In this document: in pieces, positions 1 through 8,959 of the stretch
Position numbering within the stretch: position 1 is the first letter of the stretch
Layout: every line of letters starts with the position of its first letter
NCBI RefSeq assembly: GCF_015667795.1
Contig: NZ_JADPEL010000013.1
Coordinates: forward strand, 1-64,000
Length of the DNA stretch: 64,000 nucleotides
Direction: 5' to 3'
Source: Clostridium sp. D53t1_180928_C8
Lineage (GTDB): Bacteria; Bacillota; Clostridia; Clostridiales; Clostridiaceae
Translations under genes and position numbers: made by a program
The notes under the pieces: model-generated
Told to the model about the DNA's origin: nothing
Database searches by the model: none
Seen by the model: the letters and a program-made list of their open reading frames with translations, nothing else

Positions 1-124
1 GATAATATCTTATTATTATATTTATATTTAAAATCAAAAAATATTTTTATATTTTTTTGTATACATTTCAATTATTAAATTGTCTTACATACATAAGGCC
101 TTAAAACTTTACATAGGGGGATGA

Positions 125-637
125 ATGGACGCAGATATAGTAATAAACTTATATAAAAAACAATTTAAAATAATTTGCTTATACTTAGTTAAATGTGGAT
201 GTTCAATTAGTGATGCTGAAGATATTGTCCATGATAGTTTTATAAAGGCAATTGAATATATGGATGGTGTTGCTATAGAAAATCTTTCTTCTTGGTTATT
301 TAGAGTTGCTATTAATAGATATAAAAATCATATTAAACGGACTAAAATAATAAATTCTGTTTCTATTGATGAAGTAAATTTTTATGAACAATTGATTCAC
401 GATTTAACTGTTGAAAAGGAAATTTTATGTAAAGAAAAGTGTAAGGAAATTAAAGAAACTCTTAATAGTTTAAAAGAAGAATATAAATCATTACTTATAT
501 TTAAATATGAACTTGATTTAAGTTATAAGGAAATTGGACTTTTATTAGGTATAAATGAAGATACTGTAAAAACTTATTTATACAGAGCAAGAAATAAATT
601 CAAAGAGGAGTGGATTAAAAAGTATGAACAATATTGA
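125..637 (+). CDS. ECF-family RNA polymerase sigma factor
   Basis: A 170-residue protein of the size of a group 4 (ECF) sigma factor. Region 2 lies in the first ~70 residues, with the acidic stretch DAEDIVHDSFIKA and the SSWLFRVAINR motif typical of regions 2.2-2.4. Region 4 occupies ~105-165 with a helix-turn-helix (SYKEIGLLLGINEDTVKTYLYRARNK). ECF factors direct core polymerase to a small regulon and are held by a membrane anti-sigma factor. The start ATG at 125 follows AGGGGG at 115-120; the ATG at 121 is out of frame. The reading frame overlaps the downstream gene by 14 bases, so the pair is translationally coupled. The regulon cannot be read from the sequence. Confidence 0.9.
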   Translation: MDADIVINLYKKQFKIICLYLVKCGCSISDAEDIVHDSFIKAIEYMDGVAIENLSSWLFRVAINRYKNHIKRTKIINSVSIDEVNFYEQLIHDLTVEKEILCKEKCKEIKETLNSLKEEYKSLLIFKYELDLSYKEIGLLLGINEDTVKTYLYRARNKFKEEWIKKYEQY

Positions 638-1586
638 TGATATTTTTGATGATAAAAAACTAAGAAAATCTGTTAAAAAGGCCAAGCTTAAATCTACAAT
701 AAAAATAATAATAATCGCCTTAATTATTTTTATAATTGGAACTTTTGCCAATATAATAATTAGTCTAAATTTAAGTGCAAAGAAATATGAAGCTGATGAA
801 GCTTATGTAAAATTAACTGTTCCTAATGGATATATAAGTGAATCAAATGATATTATAGGATTCTTAGGCGGGAATGGAACTTATAAAATAGCTAAAAAAG
901 TTTGTGATAAGTCTGTTATTTTAGAAGATAGAATTTCACTTTTTGGTCTAATACCTCCAATGAATTATTTTAGGGGCACTGGCAATGGATATATTGTAGG
1001 AGGAGAATGGCCTGTTCATCTTTGGGAAAATAGTTATAAAAAGCTAAGTTTTTTTCACCCTGAACTTAATTATAAGAAATATCAGAATGATTTAGCTAAT
1101 TTAGATACAATTCCTGATGGAAAAATAATTGAAATGGCTATATCCTTTGATAAATCATATAAAATAAAGGACTTATATACTATTCAAACAGAACTACAAC
1201 CTTCAAAGATAACATGGGCATGGTTAAATGAATTCACCGAAGAAAAAATGAATGAATATCGATATTCAGTTGAGAATTATGATGCTAAATCAGCTGGAAT
1301 ACCAGAAGAAGATACTATAGGAATACCATTATATAGTGCTTATACTTTTGATAACATTTCATATACTCAATATTATGATGAAATTATAGAAAATTTAGAA
1401 AAAAGCTACTCATCAGACCATAAAAAATTATATAAAGAAATTATGACTAAAGGTAAAACATCTTCAAATGATGCTGAAATACTTGGAGTAGTTATTCAAG
1501 GAACTAAGGAAGATTTAAAAAAAATAATAGGAAATCCTATTATTAAAGCTTCAAGCTTTGGTGTAATAACTGATCCTATATATTAA
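624..1586 (+). CDS. Membrane anti-sigma factor (Sigma_reg_N/Sigma_reg_C type, YhdL-like)
   Basis: 320 residues: a short charged cytoplasmic N terminus (1-24), one membrane segment at about 25-48 (STIKIIIIALIIFIIGTFA), and a long extracellular part. The N-terminal segment and the outer domain resemble the Sigma_reg_N and Sigma_reg_C families that partner ECF sigma factors in Firmicutes. The likely role is to bind and hold the sigma factor encoded just upstream until an envelope signal arrives. It overlaps that gene by 14 bases. Family assignment rests on layout and remembered pattern, not a search; the sensed signal is unknown. Confidence 0.75.
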   Translation: MNNIDDIFDDKKLRKSVKKAKLKSTIKIIIIALIIFIIGTFANIIISLNLSAKKYEADEAYVKLTVPNGYISESNDIIGFLGGNGTYKIAKKVCDKSVILEDRISLFGLIPPMNYFRGTGNGYIVGGEWPVHLWENSYKKLSFFHPELNYKKYQNDLANLDTIPDGKIIEMAISFDKSYKIKDLYTIQTELQPSKITWAWLNEFTEEKMNEYRYSVENYDAKSAGIPEEDTIGIPLYSAYTFDNISYTQYYDEIIENLEKSYSSDHKKLYKEIMTKGKTSSNDAEILGVVIQGTKEDLKKIIGNPIIKASSFGVITDPIY

Positions 1587-1594
1587 ATTAAAAA

Positions 1595-1631
1595 GTGCCA
1601 TAAAATTTGCTCTCTACAAGCTTTATGGCAC
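1595..1631 (-). terminator. Hairpin terminator
   Basis: The inverted repeat GTGCCATAAA / TTTATGGCAC is followed on the minus strand by TTTTTAATTT, so it best serves the leftward GH43 relic. It also lies just after the anti-sigma gene and could work weakly in both directions. Confidence 0.7.
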
Positions 1632-1656
1632 CCTCTATTTCTATAATCTAATATAT

Positions 1657-2950
1657 TTAATTAACATCCTTTGTTTCATCTACCTCATAATTAAAGAAAT
1701 CAAAATCAGCATAATGCTTATGAAGTACTCTATCTGCACAAGTCATTCCAACGAAGGTTCCTGTAAATTCACCATACTTACAATATTCATCTGAGAACTT
1801 AGTTGTATCAAAAACCTTTCCTATTTTATTATAAGCTTCTCCATCATAACTCCACTGAAAATAAGACTGACGTCCTTCTACATTTAATCTAAGATATATA
1901 GGACACTCTTCTACTGGAATTCTTGTATTTAAAAACTCAGTTTTTTCTCCATTTTCAAGATGAATTACAGATAAAGCACTTTGACCTAATGTCTCACTAT
2001 AATACTTTCTTAAATAAATATAGTTCATATTGTCATAATACATAATAAGTCCTGCACTATGTTGATGTACCTCTGGCTTAAACTCCATCTTTGTAGTAAC
2101 CTTTGCATAAACTGATGTTAACTTTCTAGCTAGTATACTAACCTTATTTAAAGAACATCTAGATTCTTGACCTCTAATTCTTACATAACCTGGTCTAGCT
2201 TTAACATCTGCAAATGATGAAGGTGATATTCTTGGAGCATAATATTGAATTCCTAGCTCTTCCCCATTAAAATCATCAAAGTTTGTTATTTGAGGCACTT
2301 TATATTCTGGAAGCTTACTTTCCGCTACATATTCCTTAGCTAAATTTGAATCATCATACATTCTTAGCCAGCCATCATCTGTCCATTTCATTTTTTGAAT
2401 TGCAGTTTCACGTCCAAGAGTACATCTTAATTCTGGTACAAATGGTCTTGCTGTGTGATGAACTAAATAAACTTCACCTAATTGAGTTTCAACATAACTT
2501 CCATGGCCTGATTTTTGAAGTACTGATTCTGGATTAAAATACTTAGGCTTTAAATGATCAGGATCATGTCTTTCATAAAAATCTCCAGGTATAGATATAA
2601 ACAGGTTCACTCCAAGGCCCTTTAATATCTTTTGCTGTAATTAAATAGTTGTCCACATCAAAGTATCTAGCATTCATAGAGTTCATTACTCCATAAACTA
2701 CATAAAATAAATCTTCCTTTTCACAATATGTTAAACATGGAGCCCAAATCCCCTTTGCTGATAGTAATTTCTTTAAATCTACAGCCACATCATCAGTTAA
2801 TACATGACTATATAACTCCCAATTTTTCAAATCTTTTGAATGATAAACTGGAATTCCTGGAAAGCATTCAAAAGATAATACTACCATATAATAATCTTCA
2901 CCTTTTCTACAAATACATGGATCTGGATTTAACCCTGGTAATAAATGAAG
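1657..2950 (-). pseudogene. Decayed GH43 beta-xylosidase (frameshift, internal deletion, no start codon)
   Basis: Two frames together encode parts of a GH43 subfamily 11-like beta-xylosidase. The upstream part (about 2573-2950) has the family N terminus NPDPCICRKGEDYYMVV and the SAKGIWAP motif. The downstream part (1657-2610) has LQKSGHGSYVET and the C-terminal beta-sandwich. Between WSEPVYI and LQKSGHGS intact homologues have roughly 100 more propeller residues, which are absent here, and the frame shifts at about 2573-2610. No start codon or ribosome site lies before LLPGLNPDP; the sequence runs directly into an AraC fragment on the other strand. The intact enzyme would release xylose from xylo-oligosaccharides. 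It is almost certainly inactive. Confidence 0.85.
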
Positions 2951-2980
2951 CTTTTTACCTGAAGAATTACATCCATTTTT

Positions 2981-3625
2981 GATATTAATTCAGGAAATGT
3001 TCATTCAACTCGCTGTATTGATGGAAATACGTCAATTTTATTACAAATACCCTCTGGATTATTAAAACGTTATATACCTAATTATAAAAATCACTATTTT
3101 GACTTAAGTATTAATTCTAACGATGGTAGTAATAATGAAAATTTAAATAAAATAAAAGAGATTTTGAAAAACATGAAAGATTTGAAAACGTATCCTTGCG
3201 AAGTTGGACACTTAAGATTTGCCAGTCTTTTATTTGAGTTTCTTTTTTTGTTATATAATAATTTTAGAATTACAATAACTAATGATAAATTAAATCATTC
3301 TAATGTATCTCTTTCTAATTTAGAACCAGTACTAAATTTCACTAGGCAAAATTATAATAAACATATTTCTATTAAAGAAGTAGCTGATGTAGCTCATCTT
3401 CAACCGGAATACTTTTGTAGAAAATTTAAACAATTTATGGGACAAACCTATTTAGATTATTTAAATGAAATTAGACTTTCTCACATTTATATGGACTTAC
3501 TTAATACTAAAGATTCTATATCTAATATTATGGAAAAACATGGTTTTAACAACTATAAGTTATTTTATAAAATATTTAAAGAAAAGTTTAACTGTACTCC
3601 TAGAGAAATTCGTAAAAATAAATAA
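2981..3625 (+). pseudogene. 5'-truncated AraC-family regulator
   Basis: In frame from 2981 the sequence reads DINSGNVHSTRCIDGN, which matches the end of the cupin sensor domain of AraC regulators. It continues through a helical linker to an intact C-terminal AraC DNA-binding domain (about 3330-3610: ISIKEVADVAHLQPEYFCRKFKQFMG and the second helix-turn-helix ending NCTPREIRKNK). The frame is closed upstream by TGA at 2960-2962. A TTG at 3164 is the first usual start-like codon but has no good ribosome site. Divergent AraC/GH43 pairs are common xylan loci; here one deletion has removed the intergenic promoter and both 5' ends. Confidence 0.8.
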
Positions 3626-3686
3626 GTCAAATCATATAATAGCTTAGTACCTCTAAAAAATTAAAGAGTCTTAATATATTTAACAA

Positions 3687-3725
3687 AAAAATCCAGCACA
3701 AAGTATAACTTAAAACTGGATTTTT
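3687..3725. terminator. Bidirectional hairpin terminator
   Basis: AAAAATCCAG (3687-3696) pairs with CTGGATTTTT (3716-3725). A-runs and T-runs on both sides let it serve the AraC relic and the convergent small gene at 3761-4063. Confidence 0.75.
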
Positions 3726-3760
3726 CTATGCTTTTATTACTATATATTTTTTTCACCATC

Positions 3761-4063
3761 TTATTTATAATTTATCTCATCATATTTATTTATAAATTTT
3801 GATCCCATTACATCTATATACTCAATATCAGCCTTAATTACACATAAATTTCTATGCTTCTTTTTTTCATCTCTAAGCCTTCTTAAAGCATCAATTTCAT
3901 AATCATAAACACCAAATACTTCTTCATAATCTGTATCTCTTTCCTTTATAACAATGTATTTTCCATATTTGTATTCATAAGGGTCTTTATCTTCTTGAAA
4001 TAATCCTGCTTCCTCTAATTCACGTTTCATCATTTCTAAAAATTCATCTTTTGTTTTATCCAT
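3761..4063 (-). CDS. Hypothetical 100-residue charged protein
   Basis: Small acidic/basic cytoplasmic protein with no signal peptide or membrane segment. It starts with a charged helix (KDEFLEMMKRELEEAGLF), then a beta-rich core (GKYIVIKERDTDYEEVFGVYDYEIDALRRLRDEKKKH). The start ATG at 4063 has an AAAGGGAG ribosome site at good spacing, so it is a real gene. I do not recognise the family. Confidence 0.7.
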   Translation of the reverse strand: MDKTKDEFLEMMKRELEEAGLFQEDKDPYEYKYGKYIVIKERDTDYEEVFGVYDYEIDALRRLRDEKKKHRNLCVIKADIEYIDVMGSKFINKYDEINYK

Positions 4064-4227
4064 TTATATTTTCTCCCTTTATTTTATTTATCCTAATATT
4101 ATATCCTATTATATATTAAAATTTACCTTTTTTAAATTTATATATGTAAATTTATTCACAAAAAGTTCATATTTTTATTAATAACCTTGTTTACTATACT
4201 AACACTACCTTTAAAGAGGGTATGTTA

Positions 4228-4377
4228 ATGAATGCAACTATTGTTATTATCGTTATTATTTATCTATTAGTAATGCTTGCTATAGGTTATTACTCATCTA
4301 AGAAAATTGAAAGAAACGGTGACTTTATGGTTGTAGATCGTCGACTAAGCCCTATACTTATGGTTAGAACATTGTAG
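4228..4377 (+). pseudogene. N-terminal relic of a sodium:solute symporter (SSS family)
   Basis: A 49-codon frame begins at ATG 4228 after GAGGG at 4216-4220. It encodes the first transmembrane helix and following loop of an SSS transporter (MNATIVIIVIIYLLVMLAIGYY, then a SSKKIE...DFMVVDRRL stretch like the family's SSKK...DFMVAGRRLGP). It ends at TAG 4375-4377. The family is normally ~450-500 residues, so about 90% is missing. The ribosome site and start survive, so a short peptide could still be made, but no transport function is possible. Confidence 0.75.
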
Positions 4378-4628
4378 TGTTGTGTCTTTACTAATGTAAA
4401 GAAAATTTATACCTTTCTTTGTATTAGATTCAACAATGCCTGAATTAATATTTAGCTTTATATTTTTCAAATTATATCCTTCCAAAAAGGAAACTATTGA
4501 TTTTATAGAATAACATATTAAAAGCGTCATAAAAATATGATACTTTTCTTATTTATATTAAGACTACACATAACATTTTAATGGTTCACTGAATATAATA
4601 TAGTATTATTACTAAAGAGGTGAAATTA

Positions 4629-5900
4629 ATGAATACTATTAATGAAACTGCATATAAAGCAGCACCTGGTAGTACAGGTAAAGGTGTACCATATATTTAT
4701 TGGATTAACTTAGGACAAAACTTACTAATAAAACCTGGTGAAACTTATCAACTTACAAATGCACTAGGTAATACGGGCTATACCTTCCACATGACAATAA
4801 ATGGTGTTGGTAACATGAACTTAGTATCTAATAAGTTACCTACAGAATATGGTGATTTAGGCCGTATTGATTATCAAGGTATTCAAGGCTATCCTGTTTT
4901 TTATCCCTATAACTATAGTTATAATGGTCTTAATGTATGGAGGGTTGACCTTGAAGATATTTATATTACAGATTCTGATGGAAATACTATAACTAATTAT
5001 TCATTTGTAGCCGCTGATGCTGAACAAACTAATCTTTTTCCATATGGTGCAGAAAGTAATACTTTTGTAACCTCAAACGGTGTATGGAGTTTATATGATA
5101 CTGTACAAGTAGCCCCAACACCAGCTTGGCCAGATCCTGGCGAATTAGATTTAATAGGAATAGACTCAAACACTGTACAAGAACTTCCAGTTAAAGAGGG
5201 CTATAATTATGCTCCAATTTTTTTATGTCAAGCTACAGGTAATTGCCAAATAACTATGATTTCTCCACACCAAAGACAAGCTGTTGCAGTAGGAGTAATG
5301 ATACAAGAAAAAGGTATTAGTATCGAAAAAAGCCCTATAAATCAAATAATACTAAAGCAAAATAATTATGAATTCTTCTTTGATTTTAAGTTTACTGCTT
5401 TAACCTCAACAGTTGGGTATACCGAATATAGAATAAGTGATTCCTTACACCCTGGATTGTCTGCTAATCTAGAAGCCACTACTGTTTCTCAGACTATAGG
5501 CGGAATAACTACTAACGTAGCTTTTCAAACACAAGTCGTTAATAATACTACTAATATAATTATTCCTATAAATAATGTAACCGAAGGTGCAGATGTAACT
5601 ATAAAACTATATGTTAAGGTTACAAATCGATTATTACTTCCTGATAAATTTTTAAATGAATGTAGTATAGCTGTATTAAATAATAATTCTAACGAAAATA
5701 AAGTAGCCTTATCTAATAAAGTTACCATTGTTTCAAATGAAGATTTCCATAAAGATCCAAAAACCAAACCAATACCTCCTACAAATCCAAAACCATCTCC
5801 AATTGTACGTCCTGATCCACATTATCATGTAATTAAGCACTGTAGCTTATGGCATTATTGGTATTGGTACTACTGTTGTAATAAAAAGCATCATATATAA
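4629..5900 (+). CDS. Unrecognised beta-rich surface-like protein with aromatic/His/Cys tail
   Basis: 423 residues from ATG 4629, chosen because AAAGAGGTG lies 8-9 bases before it; an in-frame GTG at 4620 falls inside that ribosome site. No signal peptide or hydrophobic N terminus. The first ~200 residues are rich in Gly/Asn/Tyr. Residues ~225-355 look like an adhesin/DUF11-type beta-sandwich (EYRISDSLHPGLSAN...; VTIKLYVKVTN). Next comes a proline-rich linker (KTKPIPPTNPKPSP) and a striking C-terminal tail, CSLWHYWYWYYCCNKKHHI. It converges on the repeat protein at 5963-7618 across a shared terminator. A spore-coat, exosporium or self-assembling surface role is possible but is inference only. 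Confidence 0.7.
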   Translation: MNTINETAYKAAPGSTGKGVPYIYWINLGQNLLIKPGETYQLTNALGNTGYTFHMTINGVGNMNLVSNKLPTEYGDLGRIDYQGIQGYPVFYPYNYSYNGLNVWRVDLEDIYITDSDGNTITNYSFVAADAEQTNLFPYGAESNTFVTSNGVWSLYDTVQVAPTPAWPDPGELDLIGIDSNTVQELPVKEGYNYAPIFLCQATGNCQITMISPHQRQAVAVGVMIQEKGISIEKSPINQIILKQNNYEFFFDFKFTALTSTVGYTEYRISDSLHPGLSANLEATTVSQTIGGITTNVAFQTQVVNNTTNIIIPINNVTEGADVTIKLYVKVTNRLLLPDKFLNECSIAVLNNNSNENKVALSNKVTIVSNEDFHKDPKTKPIPPTNPKPSPIVRPDPHYHVIKHCSLWHYWYWYYCCNKKHHI

Positions 5901-5909
5901 TTAATGCTA

Positions 5910-5955
5910 AAAGTATAAAACAGATACTTAAAAATAAGTATCTGTTTTATACTTT
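5910..5955. terminator. Perfect 21-bp-arm bidirectional terminator
   Basis: Arms 5910-5930 and 5935-5955 are exact reverse complements with a 4-base AAAA loop. The hairpin sits between two convergent genes and ends in T-runs in both directions. Confidence 0.85.
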
Positions 5956-5962
5956 AATATCT

Positions 5963-7618
5963 TTATATTTTTCCAAATATATTTATTCCTCTAAACTTTA
6001 TATTTGAATATAAAATTATATTATCACCTGGATTTGTTAAATCTAGATTTCTTACAATAAATTTTCCATCTGGTGTACTAATATCAGCTATTGCATTATC
6101 AGCATATATCCATGAGTATCCTAATTTATCTGTGGATGATATAAATTGTCTATATTCATCTACTCCATTTAATTTCACTATAAATTTACCTATATAAACT
6201 GCTCCATCTTCTTTCTTGAATTGAACTTTCCTTACTGATGGTTTAGCTATTCCTGGTGTTAATATAACTACAGGATATATTATTACTCTATCTTTACTTA
6301 TAATTTGTGGATTACCACTGCCAATATCATCTACTGACATTTCACCTCTATTACAACTAATTTCCCCAGAACCTATTATCTTTATTTCTCCTGGAGCACC
6401 GTTATCCCCTGCCCCAATTGCTGATGTGTTTAATCCTCCCTTTGCTCCTATATCAAGTTCTCCAGTTATTTCTATTGTTCCAACTGAACCATTAATTCCT
6501 CCACCTATTCCGGCTCCATTAATTCCTCCATTAGCAATAAGCTCTCCTGACCCTTTTATTCCTATATATCCTCCTGAAACATTAAAGCCTCCACCTATTC
6601 CCGATGCATTTATTCCCCCTGTCGTTATTAACTGCCATCCTACATTTATTTTTATAAATCCTGGTGCCCCTTCACTTCCACTACCTATTCCTGCTCCTCC
6701 ATCTCCACCTTGTACATCTAAAATATTCATAGCATCTATATCTATGCTTTCTACCGCTCCATTATATCCGCTACCTATTCCAGCTGCTCCATTTCCACCT
6801 GTCACTTGCATATTTGCAAAAGTGTTTATGGTTATACTTCCTGATGCTCCATAAAATCCTCCGCCTATTCCTGCTGCATTAATCCCACCTGTTACCATAA
6901 CTGTTCCTATCCCATTTATTTTTATTTTTCCACCAGAACCATTACTTCCTCCACCTATTCCAGCTCCTCTATATCCACCACGTATATTAATAGTTCCAGC
7001 AGTATACATAATTATATTTCCAGCAGATTCATTAGAATTTCCTCCAATTCCTGCCGCTGAAGCATAATTACTTATAAATCCTATACACTCAAGCTTAGTA
7101 TTGTCATCTTCAAAATAAATAGATAACCTTTGTCCTTCTCCAATATGAATTGCAGCATTAAGTTTCGCTTCTGGATAATTCCCTGTTTTTGATGCTACTA
7201 TACTGTTATTACCTGAAAACTGTAATGTATTTCCTTCCTCTACAACTTCATTTTGTGCAATATTACCTGCTATATCTATAAATACTCCATTTGTATCATT
7301 ATCAGGATTATTTGCTGATAATCCTAAATTTATAACCTTACAATTAAAATATGTTTCTCCTCCACCTTCAGCAACAAGAGATGCATATATATAATTAATA
7401 CTATTAGCTGTATTTTTTCCTATTAAAGTAAACTCCATTATATTATTAGGTATTTTAATTCTGTAGTAACTTGTTTGAGTAGTGAATCCTGATTCACTAA
7501 GATCTAATGTTATACCTGTAATATTAGAATCCTGAATTGCCAGCTGCTTCATATAGTTATTTAAATCGTCATTATTATACTTCCATTCTGTTCCTAATAA
7601 TTTTATTTCTGAAATCAT
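5963..7618 (-). CDS. Leaderless protein with eight 30-residue AGIGGG beta-helix-like repeats
   Basis: 551 residues. Residues 1-187 form a non-repetitive beta-rich domain. Residues 188-427 are eight tandem units of exactly 30 residues, each with an AAGIGGG-like turn, two short beta strands (KIKI, ITIN, IEIT) and a GGxN ending. Residues 428-551 form a C-terminal domain (RKVQFKKEDGAVYIGKFIVKL). The repeat pattern predicts a right-handed beta-helix or similar solenoid; related glycine-rich carbohydrate-binding-like repeats occur in clostridial surface proteins. The start ATG at 7618 follows GGGGAG. There is no signal peptide, so export by Sec is not predicted. Function unknown. Confidence 0.75.
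   Translation of the reverse strand: MISEIKLLGTEWKYNNDDLNNYMKQLAIQDSNITGITLDLSESGFTTQTSYYRIKIPNNIMEFTLIGKNTANSINYIYASLVAEGGGETYFNCKVINLGLSANNPDNDTNGVFIDIAGNIAQNEVVEEGNTLQFSGNNSIVASKTGNYPEAKLNAAIHIGEGQRLSIYFEDDNTKLECIGFISNYASAAGIGGNSNESAGNIIMYTAGTINIRGGYRGAGIGGGSNGSGGKIKINGIGTVMVTGGINAAGIGGGFYGASGSITINTFANMQVTGGNGAAGIGSGYNGAVESIDIDAMNILDVQGGDGGAGIGSGSEGAPGFIKINVGWQLITTGGINASGIGGGFNVSGGYIGIKGSGELIANGGINGAGIGGGINGSVGTIEITGELDIGAKGGLNTSAIGAGDNGAPGEIKIIGSGEISCNRGEMSVDDIGSGNPQIISKDRVIIYPVVILTPGIAKPSVRKVQFKKEDGAVYIGKFIVKLNGVDEYRQFISSTDKLGYSWIYADNAIADISTPDGKFIVRNLDLTNPGDNIILYSNIKFRGINIFGKI
6338..7057 (-). repeat. Eight tandem 90-bp coding repeats
   Basis: Codons 188-427 of the gene at 5963-7618. The unit is always 30 codons and the consensus turn is A-A/G-G-I-G-G/S-G. 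DNA identity between units is loose, and protein spacing is more strictly kept than sequence, which points to selection on a solenoid fold. Confidence 0.85.
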
Positions 7619-7722
7619 CTATTCTCCCCTTTTAGATTATTATATTGTTATTATTATAATATAAATACTTTAATTTAATTGTTCTATAATTATAATATTA
7701 ATAAATATATTAACCTGATGGG

Positions 7723-8880
7723 TCAATCTAACTTTTTACATTTAACTGCTAATTTTGAAGCTAGAAAAGCTGCTATTGGAATAGATAAAACAAGGGCTAT
7801 TCCGCCTGATATTCCCTGTATAACCTCAATTACTATACTATCAATATTTATTAACTGCATATAAGGGAGATTGTACATAAAATAAATGACAACTATATTA
7901 ATACTACTACCTGTAAATGCTAATATTAATGTATTAGTCATAGTTCCCATTACATCTTTACCTATATTCATTCCTGATTTAAATAACTGCTCACTAGTTA
8001 ATTCTTTATTTATTTCAAACATTTCAAATACAGAGGATGTTATAGAAATAGTAGTATCCATAATTGCTCCTAATGAAGCAATTATTATTCCTGCAAAAAG
8101 CAAATCCTTTACCCTTAAAGAAGTCTTTTGTGCAACAAAAAGTAAATCCTGTGCTTCATAAGTATTAAAGCTTGAAATATTAGTTATAACTCCAAATAAG
8201 TAAGCTAAAACTCCTGCAATAGCTGTACATAAGATACAGCTAAAACAAGCTACCATTGTTTTTTTGCTCAACCCATTTAGGGATAACATCGTAACACCTG
8301 TTGATAATATAACAATAATTACTGATGCTACTATTGGATTCATACCTCTTATTATTAAAGGGATAAATAAAAATATTATACATACCATTGTAAATCCTAA
8401 GGAAAATAAAGACTTTATCCCCTTTAATCTTCCTATAAATATTACTATAAACATAAAAATTAGTACTAATAAGTAAAGTGCCATTTCTCTACTATAATTC
8501 ACAATAACAGTTGTAGTAAAATCATCAAAACTAGAAATTATAAACTTAGTTCCAATCTTAGCTGGTTTATTATCTACTCTTCCAATAAAGTTATTTGCAA
8601 TAACTACTTCATCTTTTCTGTCTCCACTTAAAATTTTAAGCTCTAAATTTTGTTTTCCTATATTAATATAATGAAAATCTGGATCTGGTTCTAACTCTTC
8701 TGAATTTATACTTATAACTTCTGCTTTTGCATATTCAATCCCTACTGGTCTATCTTCTGGTTTTTTATAATCCAATGTTTTATTAAATATAATCAAAAAT
8801 ATATAAAAGCTTAACATAAACCCAATCCAAATTACATTTTTCTTATTAATCATTAAATTATTTTCTTTAAATTTAGCCAT
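7723..8880 (-). CDS. YibE/F-family membrane protein
   Basis: 385 residues: one N-terminal membrane segment (~17-36), an extracellular beta domain (~40-130; KAEVISINSEELEPDP, EVVIANNF) and about eight further transmembrane helices from ~134 to the end. The polar motif SLGAIMDTTISITSSVFEM in the helical part is a YibE/F hallmark. The function of the family is not established; transport has been suggested. The start ATG at 8880 has an AGAGGAA ribosome site. It lies 79 bases after the cohesin-like gene and 104 bases before the repeat protein, on the same strand, so it may be co-transcribed with both. Confidence 0.85.
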   Translation of the reverse strand: MAKFKENNLMINKKNVIWIGFMLSFYIFLIIFNKTLDYKKPEDRPVGIEYAKAEVISINSEELEPDPDFHYINIGKQNLELKILSGDRKDEVVIANNFIGRVDNKPAKIGTKFIISSFDDFTTTVIVNYSREMALYLLVLIFMFIVIFIGRLKGIKSLFSLGFTMVCIIFLFIPLIIRGMNPIVASVIIVILSTGVTMLSLNGLSKKTMVACFSCILCTAIAGVLAYLFGVITNISSFNTYEAQDLLFVAQKTSLRVKDLLFAGIIIASLGAIMDTTISITSSVFEMFEINKELTSEQLFKSGMNIGKDVMGTMTNTLILAFTGSSINIVVIYFMYNLPYMQLINIDSIVIEVIQGISGGIALVLSIPIAAFLASKLAVKCKKLD

Positions 8881-8959
8881 AAGTATATTCCTCTTTACCC
8901 TTATTTTTATTTACCCACTATTACTTTTCATACTTACTTTAAACTTTTTATAATTATAA

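Noticed and set aside
1-124. Autoregulated ECF promoter before the sigma factor
   Set aside because: No clear -35 AAC-type / -10 CGT-type pair could be found in this A/T-rich stretch; the control region may also extend left of the window.
4345-4530. 61-codon minus-strand frame after the symporter relic
   Set aside because: No convincing ribosome site, overlaps the relic, and no family resemblance; may be debris of another lost gene.
6426-6854. Proline-rich 142-codon plus-strand frame
   Set aside because: It is the antisense shadow of the glycine-rich AGIGGG repeats (GGN codons read as CCN), without ribosome site.
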